A stretch of 64,000 nucleotides of DNA, taken from contig NZ_LR884459.1 of assembly GCF_904848165.1 (NCBI RefSeq), positions 2,666,001 to 2,730,000 of the forward strand. Direction: 5' to 3'. The DNA comes from Psychrobacter arenosus. GTDB lineage: Bacteria; Pseudomonadota; Gammaproteobacteria; Pseudomonadales; Moraxellaceae. The position numbers were made by a program, and so were the translations under genes. The notes below the pieces were generated by a model that had not been told where the DNA came from, ran no database searches, and saw nothing but the letters and a program-made list of their open reading frames with translations. Shown here piece by piece: positions 35,821-46,082 of the stretch (positions are counted from its first letter, which is position 1; each line of letters starts with the position of its first letter).

Positions 35821-36195
35821 TTAGCCAATCATCGTTTTAGCATCTTTGATGATTTTTTCGAGTAGGGCATCTGCTTCTTGACGGACCAAACGCTCATTAG
35901 TATTAGAAGCCTTTTGCTCTTGCAGTTTTTCATACAAGTTTAAGCAGCATAAAACCAATAAGTCCTCTTGGCCAATACGCGGCATATCGCTTTTTAGATT
36001 CAGAGCAAAGTTATTGATATAAGACACCGAGGCGTGTAAAGACGCCTCTTCATTGGCAGGGCAATTGACATAGTAAGTCTTACCGGCAATGGCAATGGCA
36101 ACTTTTTTAAACTGAATTTCTTCTTTAATAGGCGCTTGAGTGGCTTCAGAAGGCTCGGAAGTAGCTTCGTTCGAGGGAATGCGAGTAATAGTCAT
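35821..36195 (-). CDS. zapA: Cell division protein ZapA
   Basis: FtsZ-ring associated protein that crosslinks protofilaments. An N-terminal extension (1-25) precedes the conserved strand VAIAGKTYYVNCPANEE, then a long helical tail with LLVLCCLNLYEKLQEQ. 124 residues. It lies 116 bp downstream of a coiled-coil gene on the same strand, as in many gammaproteobacteria. I found no 6S RNA gene between zapA and the terminator. Confidence 0.88.
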   Translation of the reverse strand: MTITRIPSNEATSEPSEATQAPIKEEIQFKKVAIAIAGKTYYVNCPANEEASLHASVSYINNFALNLKSDMPRIGQEDLLVLCCLNLYEKLQEQKASNTNERLVRQEADALLEKIIKDAKTMIG

Positions 36196-36311
36196 GACAA
36201 GTCCTGCAAGTAGTGAATAGGGGCAACTGTATAATAAGGGGTTGATACAATAAGGTAGCTATACGATAAAGTGGGCTAAAGCCTAGTAATAACTAAGCTA
36301 TTGTCGTCTTA

Positions 36312-36752
36312 TTATTCCACCATTTGATCGATTTGGGTCAAGCGCTCAAAGACCACTTGCGTGTGTTCAGCGGCCACGCGATTTTTTTCTACTAACTTTT
36401 CAACTTGTAGTTTTAAATCGTCATTTTTTTGAGTTAACGCCGTATTCTGTTCGACCAGCTCGTCAATTTGTTGTTGTAGTTTGTCTTGCTCTTCGCCAAT
36501 TAAATGGTGAGCTTCAGCTAGTGACTGATAACGACGATCGAGCTCATTTAAATTACTTTTTAGGGTATCGCGTTCTTTAATAAGGCCTTGACGCTCTTTA
36601 CTAAAAGCTTCGAGCTTGGCTTTTAAGGTGTTATGGGCGGCCGGATCAATCTGTGGAGACTTTTTTAACGCCAAAAGTTCTTCAGTAGCTTGCTGATATT
36701 GCTTACGAATAGTTAAGAGCATGCTTTCGAGAGTTTTTAATTGATCAATCAT
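36312..36752 (-). CDS. Coiled-coil protein (TIGR02449/ZapB-like)
   Basis: Almost entirely coiled coil across 146 residues with heptad leucines, and Q/E/K rich throughout. Pseudomonads carry a short coiled-coil protein (TIGR02449) next to zapA; position and composition agree, although this one is about twice as long. A role at the divisome with ZapA is inferred. Start ATG at 36752 has only a weak ribosome site. Confidence 0.72.
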   Translation of the reverse strand: MIDQLKTLESMLLTIRKQYQQATEELLALKKSPQIDPAAHNTLKAKLEAFSKERQGLIKERDTLKSNLNELDRRYQSLAEAHHLIGEEQDKLQQQIDELVEQNTALTQKNDDLKLQVEKLVEKNRVAAEHTQVVFERLTQIDQMVE

Positions 36753-37147
36753 GGTGGGTGCTTTACCTTATTTTAATGTCTAACCACGCAGTTATTGTGG
36801 GGATATGCTTTAATAATGCCACAGGTGACCGCATAATATCCATATCTCGATGGTAAGACAATAATTCATCTGAGCTTAAAGCCTGCAACCCCACTATTAT
36901 TTAGGGCCATGACTCTAAGATAGCTAAGTCTTATTAAAATTTCACTCATTATAGATGAGTCTCAACAGCTTACGTAGGCTACTACCTAGGCTTTCGCGTA
37001 ACAATTACCGCTTATAGCAACGTTTAAGAACCGGGCTTTAAGGGCAGCATTATTTAGGTATTACTGCAATAAGTAGCCGATAAAGCCGTTTGCTAACTGA
37101 CTTTTTCCATAGCTTATTTACACACGCTTTTAACTAGGACAGCGATT
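36753..37147. other. Divergent intergenic, coiled coil / UPF0149
   Basis: Expected to carry two promoters. No gene or RNA recognised. Confidence 0.4.
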
Positions 37148-37801
37148 ATGAATGACAATATCTCAGGTTGGAATGATTGGAACGCCGCTTTTGCCGATTG
37201 GACAGACGTTACTATCAGTGAGTTACATGGCTTAATGACGGGCATTATGACCGCTTGTGAAGCCCCTTCTGAGGAAGGTTGGATTGAGCTATTAACCGAG
37301 TTAAGCTTTTCTATCCCAGAGCCTGCGGCCTTGACGTTATTGACCGAAGAAGCAGAGGATACCGTATTTCAGCTCAAAGACAAAGATGATGCCTACGCTT
37401 ACACGCCGCTAGTTCCTGATGATGAACATGACTTATACGAGCGGGTAATGGCCTTGAAACACTGGGCTAATGGCTTCCTTACTGGTTTCGGTATTACCGA
37501 TTGTCGTATTACGGCTGAAGAAACTGAGCAGCTTAATACGCTATCAAAAATTGGGGGTATCCGCGTTGATCCAGACGATGAGTTTGAAGGTGGCGAGGAG
37601 TCTTACCTGCATCTTTATGAGTTTGCTCGTATGGTACCCGTGAGTTTTTCTACCCGTAAACGCAAACCGGTGAAAGAGTTATCGCTTATCTCTGGTTTGT
37701 CTATAGATGCGAAGACCGCGCTCGAGCTACAAGCGGAAGGCCATAAGCCAAAACCTATGCCACCGGTTATTGACGCAATGAATCAAAATCATCCGTCTTA
37801 A
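37148..37801 (+). CDS. UPF0149 (YgfB/YecA) family protein
   Basis: 217 residues matching UPF0149: TISELHGLMTGIMTA near 20-34, then LKHWANGFLTGFG (about 102-114) and a late HLYEFARMVPV. Usually adjacent to zapA and the ubiquinone genes in gammaproteobacteria; the divergent zapA here agrees. In Pseudomonas, YgfB affects ampDh3 expression and beta-lactam tolerance; whether that applies here is unknown. RBS AGGACAGCGATT. Confidence 0.87.
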   Translation: MNDNISGWNDWNAAFADWTDVTISELHGLMTGIMTACEAPSEEGWIELLTELSFSIPEPAALTLLTEEAEDTVFQLKDKDDAYAYTPLVPDDEHDLYERVMALKHWANGFLTGFGITDCRITAEETEQLNTLSKIGGIRVDPDDEFEGGEESYLHLYEFARMVPVSFSTRKRKPVKELSLISGLSIDAKTALELQAEGHKPKPMPPVIDAMNQNHPS

Positions 37802-38164
37802 AATATTTTTGCTGCGGTAGTCTGAGAGTAATCTAGCTCATAAAGCGGGCGATACCTTATTATAAGAGCGCCATGTTAAGATGAACTTAGCGTGGCGCTG
37901 CTCATTTTAATGGGGTTATAAGTTGAGCAGCCGGGCAAAGGGTGTTAAGTTAAGCGTTACCTTTTAAGTCAATACTAGTGCCCGCAAACCTATTAAAATA
38001 AGCCTGTTACTCTACTTATAATGCATCGGTTTATCTATAAGTAATACAAAACAGATGACTAAAAATAGAGAAATAGAAATAGCCGAATAAAAATAAACAA
38101 TTAACAGCTGTTATCTCTAGCGGCTGTCTATCTCGCTAAATCCCATCAACATCAAGGAGTGATG
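37802..38164. other. Intergenic, nothing recognised
   Basis: 360 bp, AT-rich, no clear terminator for the UPF0149 gene; the deaminase promoter must lie here. Confidence 0.4.
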
Positions 38165-38647
38165 ATGACCACCGATACTGATATGACCCATTTACGCCGC
38201 TGCCTTGAATTGGCAGAAGAGGCGCTACGTGAGGGCGATGAGCCTTTTGGTAGTGTCTTAGTCGATAGTGAAGGCAACGTGCGCCGCGAAGACCGTAACC
38301 GCAATCAAACCGTAGATGCTACTTACCACCCCGAAATTGCAGTCGCGCGTTGGGCGGCTAAAAATATGACCCCAGAGGAGCGTAGTACCGCAACGGTTTA
38401 TACCTCAGGGGAGCATTGTGCGATGTGTTCAGCCGCGCATGCTTGGGCAGGATTAGGCCGTATCGTTTATATCAGCTCCTCCAAACAGTTGGGTGAGTGG
38501 CTAGAAGAGATGGGCGTGAGTAACGACTCGCCAGTGACCGCTCTATCTATCCAAGAAGTTTCCCCAAATACGCCAGTCGAAGGGCCCATTCCTGAGCTTG
38601 CAGACGAGATTAAGCAGTTGCATCGTCAGGCGCATCAACAAGGTTAA
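38165..38647 (+). CDS. Nucleoside/cytidine deaminase family protein
   Basis: Zinc-dependent deaminase of the CDA/tRNA-adenosine deaminase superfamily, about 160 residues. The HPEI motif (His/Glu) near 57-60 and the EHCAMC zinc motif near 83-88 are clear; the second motif lacks the usual proline (E-H-C in place of P-C). Substrate may be guanine, cytosine or a nucleoside. Three start codons lie in tandem (GTG-ATG-ATG); the third, at 38165, leaves proper spacing from AAGGAG. Followed by the argE-like gene 47 bp later. Confidence 0.82.
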   Translation: MTTDTDMTHLRRCLELAEEALREGDEPFGSVLVDSEGNVRREDRNRNQTVDATYHPEIAVARWAAKNMTPEERSTATVYTSGEHCAMCSAAHAWAGLGRIVYISSSKQLGEWLEEMGVSNDSPVTALSIQEVSPNTPVEGPIPELADEIKQLHRQAHQQG

Positions 38648-38694
38648 CTTTATAAATACGTTAGCTTAATTCGCAGTAGTAGTAGGAGTATCTC

Positions 38695-39945
38695 ATGAGT
38701 GCCAATTTAGTAGCCGATAGCCAGGTAACTTGTACTGAGTCTGACTCTCAGTACCCTGTGACGAGTATCGAGTGGCTCAACCGCCTGATTGGCTATGATA
38801 CGGTAAGCCGCTATTCTAATTTGGCGCTGATTCGCGACGTCGAAGCCTACTGTCAGCAATTGGAACTGACGCCTTACCTGACATTTAGCGAAGATGCGAG
38901 TAAAGCCAACTTATTCGTCACAGTGCCGGCTGGTAAGGAGCAAGCGCAGGAGTCTGGCGGTATTGTGTTGTCCGGTCATACCGATGTGGTGCCCGTTGAT
39001 GGGCAAGAGTGGTCGTCTAATCCGTTTACTGCTGAGATACGTGGCGATAAGCTCTATGGTCGCGGCGCTTGTGATATGAAAGGCTTTATTGCTTGTGCTT
39101 TGACGGTGCTGCCGTTAGCTGTCGCTAAGTCGACTGCTGGTGAGCTGGCGCGTCCGCTACATATTGCTTTGTCCTTTGATGAAGAAGTTGGCTGTTTAGG
39201 CGCGCCATTGCTATTGGCGGATGTTGCGGCTCGAGGTATCAATCCAGATTATTGCATTGTGGGTGAACCCACCCTTATGCAGGTGGTTAGTGCGCATAAA
39301 GGTATTTCGGTGTATCGTTGCCGTGTCCATGGTAAATCCGCGCATTCTTCCTTAACCCCGCAAGGAGTCAATGCCATCAGCTATGCCAGTCGCTTGATTA
39401 ATTATGTCGATGATTTAGCGCAACAATTAAGCGAGCGCGACGACTGTGACGCTTTGTTTGATATCCCGTTTTCTACTTTGTCGGTTGGTACTATCACTGG
39501 CGGTACGGCCACTAATATTGTACCGAATCTATGCGAATTTACTTTTGATTATCGCAATCTTCCGCACATGACCCATGCCGATATCTTAGCGCCGATCGAG
39601 ACACAAATCGCTCGCTTAGAGGCGCAGATGCAGGCGGTAGATCCTAATACTGGTATTGAGCTGATGCGCGAAGAAAATGTCCCAGCTATGACCGATAGCG
39701 ACAGTGCTGCGCTACAAGCCTTAGTCACCGGATTGGTCGCAGAAAAAGAAGTGACCAAAGTCGCCTATGCCACCGAGGGTGGGCAGTTTACTCAAGCCGG
39801 TATTCCTACGATTATCTGTGGCCCTGGCAGTATTGAACAGGCGCATAAAGCCGATGAATTTGTGGCGCTTGAGCAACTGAACCAATGCGATGAGTTTCTA
39901 CATAAGCTATTACTCAGCCTAAGTGCAGCGGGTAGCAAAGGTTAA
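38695..39945 (+). CDS. argE: Acetylornithine deacetylase (ArgE/DapE family)
   Basis: Zinc hydrolase giving ornithine and acetate in arginine synthesis, 416 residues. Metal-binding motifs GHTDVVPVDG (near 96-105) and GRGACDMKGF (121-130), the catalytic glutamate in DEEVGCLGAPL, and a late HKADEF are seen. Within the M20 family, ArgE is the best fit by length and by the opening DTVSRYSN pattern, but other amidohydrolase substrates cannot be excluded. RBS GTAGGAGTATCTC precedes the ATG. Confidence 0.83.
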   Translation: MSANLVADSQVTCTESDSQYPVTSIEWLNRLIGYDTVSRYSNLALIRDVEAYCQQLELTPYLTFSEDASKANLFVTVPAGKEQAQESGGIVLSGHTDVVPVDGQEWSSNPFTAEIRGDKLYGRGACDMKGFIACALTVLPLAVAKSTAGELARPLHIALSFDEEVGCLGAPLLLADVAARGINPDYCIVGEPTLMQVVSAHKGISVYRCRVHGKSAHSSLTPQGVNAISYASRLINYVDDLAQQLSERDDCDALFDIPFSTLSVGTITGGTATNIVPNLCEFTFDYRNLPHMTHADILAPIETQIARLEAQMQAVDPNTGIELMREENVPAMTDSDSAALQALVTGLVAEKEVTKVAYATEGGQFTQAGIPTIICGPGSIEQAHKADEFVALEQLNQCDEFLHKLLLSLSAAGSKG

Positions 39946-40111
39946 TTTCGGCCTATGTAAGTCACAGAGTGGTTAAAAGGTAGCCAGGTTAAAACTTAAA
40001 GCCGTTAATCGCCAGTCTAGTAAATAGTAAGTCTAGTACGACGCCATACTAAATTAGGGGCGTCTAGCAAGCTATCGACTGCTGTGTTAATAGCAGCAGA
40101 AACCCTGTAAA

Positions 40112-40157
40112 AACGAAATAAGCTGGTACTTTTGAGTAGTGGCTTGGTTCGTTTTTT
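40112..40157 (+). terminator. Probable terminator of argE
   Basis: AACGAA / TTCGTT outer stem enclosing an imperfect AAGCTGGTACT / AGTAGTGGCTT hairpin, then seven T. Confidence 0.65.
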
Positions 40158-40213
40158 TGTTTTTTCTACTCCTTCTCTTTTTTAAATAACCGTCCTGATA
40201 AAGGCAGCACCTT

Positions 40214-40996
40214 GTGAGCTTATCAAACTTTTTACTCTTCTTTTTTAGTACGTTTCTTATCTCTGCGACCCCAGGTCCCAATATGTTGCTAGCCTTTCAG
40301 CAAGGGCTTAATTACGGGGTGCGTCAGACGCTATGGGTGTTAGCTGGGCTGAGTTTCGGTCTATTAATACTGTTGTTATCGGTACTGCTAGGGATCGATG
40401 TCATCAGTAGGCAGATGCCGTGGTTATTGACCGTAGTAAAAGTGGTAGGCGCACTTTACCTAGCTTATTTAGGGGTACAGTCTTGGCGCCATGCGGATGA
40501 TACGGCTGAGTTTAAACAGGCTTCTGCTAAGCCTAGCAAAAATAAAGTGCAAGCCACTCACTATGATAATGATGTCTACGGGGCTGGCGCCAGCTATGCA
40601 ATGCATTCTGCAGGAGAGCCAGCCTTAGCCGGTATGGCAACAGCAGCACCCAACAGCCGCGCGCCCACTTTTGCTATGGCCATAAAAACGCCTTGGCAAA
40701 GATTTCGCCAAGGCGTATGGGTGTCACTATCTAATCCAAAAGCGATTTTATTCTTTGCCGCTTTCTTCCCTAAATTTATTGATTTTAATACGCCATTGGT
40801 ACCGCAATATGTTTTATTAACCTTAGCGCTGTTTGTGAGCGAGACCACTTGGCAAATGATCTATACCGTTGGTGGCACGAAATTGGCCAATTGGCTCGGT
40901 AGTGGTTCACGGCTACTTTGGCTAAATCGTATTTGCGGCATTATCTTCTTAATTATCGCTGTGGCGCTGATTGGGGAAGTAGCCACCAGTCTTTAA
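40214..40996 (+). CDS. LysE-family exporter with a central hydrophilic insert
   Basis: Inner-membrane amino-acid or metabolite exporter of the LysE/RhtB family, 260 residues. The signature FLISATPGPNMLLAFQQG is at about 14-31, and six hydrophobic helices are visible. A polar stretch of about 55 residues (near 95-152) separates the first three and last three helices and makes it longer than the usual 205-210. GTG start, weak ribosome site (AAGG about ten bases upstream). It ends 28 bp before the miaB stop on the opposite strand. Confidence 0.82.
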   Translation: MSLSNFLLFFFSTFLISATPGPNMLLAFQQGLNYGVRQTLWVLAGLSFGLLILLLSVLLGIDVISRQMPWLLTVVKVVGALYLAYLGVQSWRHADDTAEFKQASAKPSKNKVQATHYDNDVYGAGASYAMHSAGEPALAGMATAAPNSRAPTFAMAIKTPWQRFRQGVWVSLSNPKAILFFAAFFPKFIDFNTPLVPQYVLLTLALFVSETTWQMIYTVGGTKLANWLGSGSRLLWLNRICGIIFLIIAVALIGEVATSL

Positions 40997-41023
40997 CCCA
41001 GTATTTTATGACCTTGGTTATTG

Positions 41024-42520
41024 CTAACCCACCACTTCGACCAATTCGCCTTTGACCATATGCGGGCTAATATAGTCCGTAATGCGCACGTTGACGATTT
41101 TACCTTTCATAGTTTCCATCTCCTCGCTAGGGACTGCGAAAAGTACCGAACGGGTATTGTCTGCCGTGCCAATAAGATGGTCAGGATAGCGATTGGCGAC
41201 TTCTTCCGCCAGTACCCGTTGAGTCGTGCCAATCATCTCGTGGGTCTTCTGCAAGGTCGAGTCGATAATCACTTTTTGGAAAGTGGCTAGACGCTGTTTT
41301 TTAGTCTTTAAACTGACATCATCGGGCAGCTCTGACGCTGGTGTGCCCGGACGTTTAGAGTAGATAAAGCTATAGGAATGGTCGAAGTTTAAATCTTTCG
41401 CCAACTGTAGCGTGTCATTAAAGTCCTCGTCCGTTTCGCCTGGGAAGCCAATGATAAAGTCACTCGATAAATGAATGTCGGGACGCACGGCTTTTAGCTT
41501 ATCGATCTGGTTGATATAGACATCAATGGTATGGTTGCGTTTCATCGCAGCAAGGATGCGGTTAGAGCCACTTTGTACTGGTAAATGCAGATGCGAAGCC
41601 AGCTTGGGCAATTTCGCATAGGCATCGATAATATCATCCGTAAACTCAAGCGGATGGCTGGTAGTATAGCGAATACGCTCAACGCCATCGATATGCGAGA
41701 CATAGTGCAGCAGCTCGGCAAAACGGCAAATACTGCCATCGTCTTTTTCACCGCGATAGCCATTCACGTTTTGACCCAAGAGGTTAATCTCGCGCACGCC
41801 TTGTTCCGCTAAGCTGTCAATTTCAGCCAACACATCATCTAGCGGCCGTGATAATTCCTCACCGCGAGTATAAGGCACGACGCAGAATGAGCAATATTTT
41901 GAGCAGCCTTCCATAATCGAGACAAAGGCACGGTAACCTTCGACTTTAGGCTCAGGTAAAAAGTCGAACTTCTCAATGCTAGGGAAGGAGACGTCAACGA
42001 TACCGATACGATTTTTTGGCGAGATATGCTGCTGGGTCGCTGACTGGTCATACAGCTCGGGCAACCGGTGTAGCGTTTGTGGGCCGAATACCATATCGAC
42101 ATAAGGCGCGCGCTTTTGGATATTGTCGCCCTCTTGCGACGCTACGCAGCCGCCCACCCCAATTACCAATTCTGGATTTTTCTCTTTGAGCTTGCGCCAG
42201 CGGCCCAATTCTGAAAACACTTTCTCTTGCGCCTTTTCGCGGATAGAGCAGGTATTCATCAATAAAACATCGGCTTCATCAATGTTGGTGGTCACTTCCA
42301 TATCGTGCGAGTCGCCCAAGACATCGCCCATCTTTTGCGAGTCATAGACATTCATCTGACAGCCTTGGGTGGCGATAAAGACTTTTTTACGTGGCGCTTG
42401 ACCTGCCTCAGCCGCTAGCGTAGGTTGGCTAGCATCCAATAGCGGATTTATAAGGGCATCTTGGCGGTCATTAGCTTGAGCGATATCTGCGGGTTCAGGC
42501 TTAAATATGGTAACGGTCAT
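41024..42520 (-). CDS. miaB: tRNA-2-methylthio-N6-dimethylallyladenosine synthase
   Basis: Radical-SAM methylthiotransferase for A37 of tRNAs. Three N-terminal Cys ligands are in [21 protein letters not shown] and [10 protein letters not shown]; the SAM cluster is CSKYCSFC; a C-terminal TRAM domain follows. Length 498 from the ATG at 42520 (GGAT upstream); an upstream ATG at 42544 would give 506 but lacks a ribosome site. The N-terminal 40 residues before the UPF0004 domain are an extension. Divergent from slt. Confidence 0.95.
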   Translation of the reverse strand: MTVTIFKPEPADIAQANDRQDALINPLLDASQPTLAAEAGQAPRKKVFIATQGCQMNVYDSQKMGDVLGDSHDMEVTTNIDEADVLLMNTCSIREKAQEKVFSELGRWRKLKEKNPELVIGVGGCVASQEGDNIQKRAPYVDMVFGPQTLHRLPELYDQSATQQHISPKNRIGIVDVSFPSIEKFDFLPEPKVEGYRAFVSIMEGCSKYCSFCVVPYTRGEELSRPLDDVLAEIDSLAEQGVREINLLGQNVNGYRGEKDDGSICRFAELLHYVSHIDGVERIRYTTSHPLEFTDDIIDAYAKLPKLASHLHLPVQSGSNRILAAMKRNHTIDVYINQIDKLKAVRPDIHLSSDFIIGFPGETDEDFNDTLQLAKDLNFDHSYSFIYSKRPGTPASELPDDVSLKTKKQRLATFQKVIIDSTLQKTHEMIGTTQRVLAEEVANRYPDHLIGTADNTRSVLFAVPSEEMETMKGKIVNVRITDYISPHMVKGELVEVVG

Positions 42521-43118
42521 GAGCGATCCAGTGGTTGGCGGCATGCCATAAATTTAGCGACTTAATGGGAGCAACTTTATTGAAGTTGTCAGCCAAAGTA
42601 AGGGGCTATTGTTATCTAGGACGCCTGCGAAAAACTTGTCAAATAAGAGAGATATTGCGACTATTAGCATGAAATCAGTAATTTGCAATTAGTAGCGCGA
42701 AATAAGTAGGGCATTCGCCGCTTTCAGCACTTTTTCGTACTTTACTAGGTTGAGCAATATCGTTATAACCCTCCATTTTACCATAGTCATTCAGGTAGAT
42801 TCTATGCCTCTACAGTTTGCTAATTTTAGAAGCTATCGTTAATGCTGTGATTAAGACTGAGGTCAAGAGCAAGCCATAGGGTAAAAAATACAGTAAGATA
42901 ATAGGAAAATAAAAACCGTTTTTATATTTTTATAGCGTTAGGCTCAATTTTATCCTCATAGCTTATAAACTTTGTATGCCAATAAGTAGTGGTCTAACGT
43001 GTTACTCCCAACCTGCGGAAAATTAAGAAATGGTAAGGACACTAGGTCGATTATGAGGGTTATAGTATGATGCTGTTACACTGTCCATTATTCATTATTA
43101 AAAAAATAGGGTTCTCTA
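42521..43118. other. Divergent intergenic, miaB / lytic transglycosylase
   Basis: About 600 bp, AT-rich. Two promoters are expected; I identified no convincing elements and no gene. Confidence 0.4.
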
Positions 43119-45251
43119 GTGAGATTTATAAGCCGTAATTTAGTTGCTTCAATGCAAAAAGATACCGTCCAGCCGCCATTAACCAAAGGGTTAAGACGCA
43201 AGTTGGCAACCTTAAGGTGGCAAAATTCGCGCACTCTACGTCTAGGCACTGCTGGGGTAGTCGGTACACTAAGTACCCTCGGTATAGTGCAAGTGGCTTG
43301 TGCAGAACCAAGCAGCTACCAAGTGGGCGCTTATCAAAACGACACTAGCATCAACTATTTTATGGAAGCGGCTGCCGCAGCCGATCGCCGTGATACTGGC
43401 GCGCTATACAACTATGAGCAAATGATGAATGGCGGTTTATTCGCTATGTATCCTGCTTATTGGCGCTTAAGTGCGGACTTAAATAGTCAGAGCCCAGCCA
43501 CTATTCTACAGTTTGTTCGTCAATATCCAGAAACGGTGATGGCTGAAAAACTCGTAGCAGATTATGCAGAGGCTAAAGCCTCGTCAGGGGATTATGCCGC
43601 GGTGCGACAAGTGGCGAACATGGTCACTAATGGCGACCGTAGCGAGCGCTGTGCCGTAGCGTTAGGCTTTACCCATGGTGGCGATGTGATGCGTGCTTTA
43701 GCAGAAAAGCCCGATGTTTGGCTGACCACTTTAAAGCAGCCTGAGCTGTGCAATCAGTTGGCGTTGGCGTTAGCGGACAACCCGCTTATTACCAATCAAG
43801 ACCGTAAAGAGCGTTTAAAGCGGATGCTGCGGGCAGGTAAGACCGGCGATATCATGGCGTTGTCCAGCCGTTTGGGCACGCCGATTGCCTATTCTGCCTT
43901 GAGTGAGATTCAACTCAATCCCACTCAGTTTATGACCCGCTTTGTCAGTCAGCCTTATAGTGAGGCCAACCAATACCTTTACCTTTATGCTATCGGCCGC
44001 CTAGCCAATAAATCTTACCGTGAAGCCGCCATGCAGCTTGACTATGATATCAATCAAGACAACCAACGTAGCAGCCATTTATTATCAGAAGAAACCCGCC
44101 GTTTTGCCTATCGTATCTTAGGGGTAGAGCGGATGGGTCATAACACGGATGATGGCTTTAATGATGAGGCTGTGACTTGGTTTCGTAAAAGTTTAGGTGA
44201 GACCTTTAACTTCCAAGAAGCGCGCGATTATGCGGTAGCGTCCATTCGCTTTAGTGAGTGGAACGATGTGATTGAAGCCATCAGCAGTATGGATGCCGAA
44301 ATTCAAAAAGAAGATATCTGGCAATATTGGTTAGCTCGTGCCTATGAGCAAGGCAGTGACAGCAGTAAACGCGGGGTAGCCAAACAAATCTATCAGCGCT
44401 TAGCCAATAAAAACAATTACTATGGTTTCTTAGCGAAAGATAAAGTCGGTCAACGTTTTGATGCGCGCAGCTTTGGTGGCTCAACGCTGCCCAATGTGAG
44501 CAGTAATGACCAAGCTCGCGTGATGAAGGACCAGCATTTTGCTCGCGCTTTTGCCCTTTATAACTCACCAGCGAGCAGCGCTTACTCCAACCGTGAGTGG
44601 AACTGGGCGGTAAAAAAAGCGCGTGATAACCGTGATGACGCGTTAATCATTGCAGCCGCTAAGCAAGCACATGATATGGGTTGGCTAGACCGCGCTATCT
44701 ATGCTATTGATAACTCAAGCAATGCCGTCAGCTATGGCCTTTCGCACCCGATGCCGCACCAAAGCTCAGTGGTACAGTATAGTCGTTCAGCCGGTATTGA
44801 TCCTGCTTGGGCTTACGGCATTATGCGTCAGGAGAGCCGCTTTGTGACTTCAGCGCGCTCGCATGTCGGCGCCAGTGGTTTGATGCAGATTATGCCTGAT
44901 ACGGCTAAATACATTGCGCGCAATCTAGGCGAGTCTTATAGCTCAGACCGCGCCAATAGCGGGGATACCAATATTCGCTACGGCACTTGGTATATGGGAG
45001 ATATCCAATCAAAATTAGGCGGTCAACCCGTCTTAGCCACAGCAGGATATAACGCCGGTCCTAATAAAGCCAAACGTTGGCAGCCAGTCTATGGCAGTCT
45101 AGCAGCGGATCAGTACGTGGAGTCGATTGCTTATCCTGAAACGCGCGACTACGTCAAAAATGTTATGGAAAATGCGACCATTTATAGCAGCTTATTGGGT
45201 CAGCCACAGTCGATTACTCAGCGTATGGGCACAGTACCAGCCGGCTATTAA
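43119..45251 (+). CDS. slt: Soluble lytic murein transglycosylase (Slt70-like)
   Basis: Periplasmic enzyme that cleaves peptidoglycan glycan strands. A basic N-terminus and hydrophobic stretch (48-62, ending VACAEP) act as signal. Alpha-superhelical repeats fill 80-520, and the C-terminal GH23 domain has RQESRF with catalytic Glu572, GASGLMQIMPDTA, and the closing AGYNAGPN. 710 residues, slightly above E. coli Slt70. GTG start with AGGG 7 bp before. Own terminator. Confidence 0.9.
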   Translation: MRFISRNLVASMQKDTVQPPLTKGLRRKLATLRWQNSRTLRLGTAGVVGTLSTLGIVQVACAEPSSYQVGAYQNDTSINYFMEAAAAADRRDTGALYNYEQMMNGGLFAMYPAYWRLSADLNSQSPATILQFVRQYPETVMAEKLVADYAEAKASSGDYAAVRQVANMVTNGDRSERCAVALGFTHGGDVMRALAEKPDVWLTTLKQPELCNQLALALADNPLITNQDRKERLKRMLRAGKTGDIMALSSRLGTPIAYSALSEIQLNPTQFMTRFVSQPYSEANQYLYLYAIGRLANKSYREAAMQLDYDINQDNQRSSHLLSEETRRFAYRILGVERMGHNTDDGFNDEAVTWFRKSLGETFNFQEARDYAVASIRFSEWNDVIEAISSMDAEIQKEDIWQYWLARAYEQGSDSSKRGVAKQIYQRLANKNNYYGFLAKDKVGQRFDARSFGGSTLPNVSSNDQARVMKDQHFARAFALYNSPASSAYSNREWNWAVKKARDNRDDALIIAAAKQAHDMGWLDRAIYAIDNSSNAVSYGLSHPMPHQSSVVQYSRSAGIDPAWAYGIMRQESRFVTSARSHVGASGLMQIMPDTAKYIARNLGESYSSDRANSGDTNIRYGTWYMGDIQSKLGGQPVLATAGYNAGPNKAKRWQPVYGSLAADQYVESIAYPETRDYVKNVMENATIYSSLLGQPQSITQRMGTVPAGY

Positions 45252-46082
45252 TTACAAGGCTGTTATCTCGCTGTTAGAGATATCAGCCTCGCTAGCACGC
45301 GCTGTTATTAAGACGAAGTAGCTTATAAATAATTGTATTTAAATCATGGTATCTAAATCACGGCACCTCAGGGTGTCGTTTTTTATGGGTAAAATATCGT
45401 ATAAGTCCTATTAAAATAACAGGAAGGTGAGCTACTGGATGAGGAGATAGGGCAGAGCAGTCAAAATATGAGCACAGAGAATGACAAGAATAGGGCAGCA
45501 CTAACAGCGGCAAGCCCCCTGAAATAAAACCAAGCAAAATTTTTGATGTTCATTATTTATGATAAATAACGGCTTATAAAATTTTAATGCTTATGCAAAT
45601 ATTTACTAAAGACGCCCTTACTTTACGTGAAATGTACGTTTCATATATGGTATTTAAAATACAAATCCTCAATAATACGGATAATTAAGGCTTTGTATAG
45701 CTAAGTTACGAGCTATTAAGAGTGCAGACAGTTTGTAAGCCTAAAAATAGGGCTGATTTCCTATATATATTAGCGTTCAATGCTTGATAGAATTATTAGT
45801 AAGTTTTTGATTTATAAAATTTTTTAGGGTTGTTCAGGCGATAAAGCAGCTATAAAACAGTGTCTCCATTCTTGTGAAGACCGTAATCATTGATGACTAC
45901 TAATGCGGCTGTCTAGGTAATAAGCACCCTTGTTTAAGTCGACAAATTTCATGTTTTATGACTTTTAGCTTATAGATAACGGCTAATAAATAACTGCAAA
46001 AATAGGCCTTAGATAAGTTTTTCTTTACCCTTTTATTCACTATATTTTAGTTACTAAAATTGCTAGCCAGTAGGATGTTTCT
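45252..46082. other. 830-bp AT-rich gap, no gene found
   Basis: Longest gap in the window. Beyond the slt terminator I see no frame with ribosome site. It holds weak palindromes (TTTATAAAATTTT near 45809) but nothing that I can name. A small RNA is possible. Confidence 0.4.
45361..45386 (+). terminator. Terminator of slt
   Basis: Stem CGGCACC / GGTGTCG with one G-U pair, then six T. Confidence 0.75.

Noticed and set aside
40087..40281. 64-residue minus-strand frame overlapping the LysE gene start
   Set aside because: Overlaps the argE terminator and the LysE start; very lysine-rich, no family.
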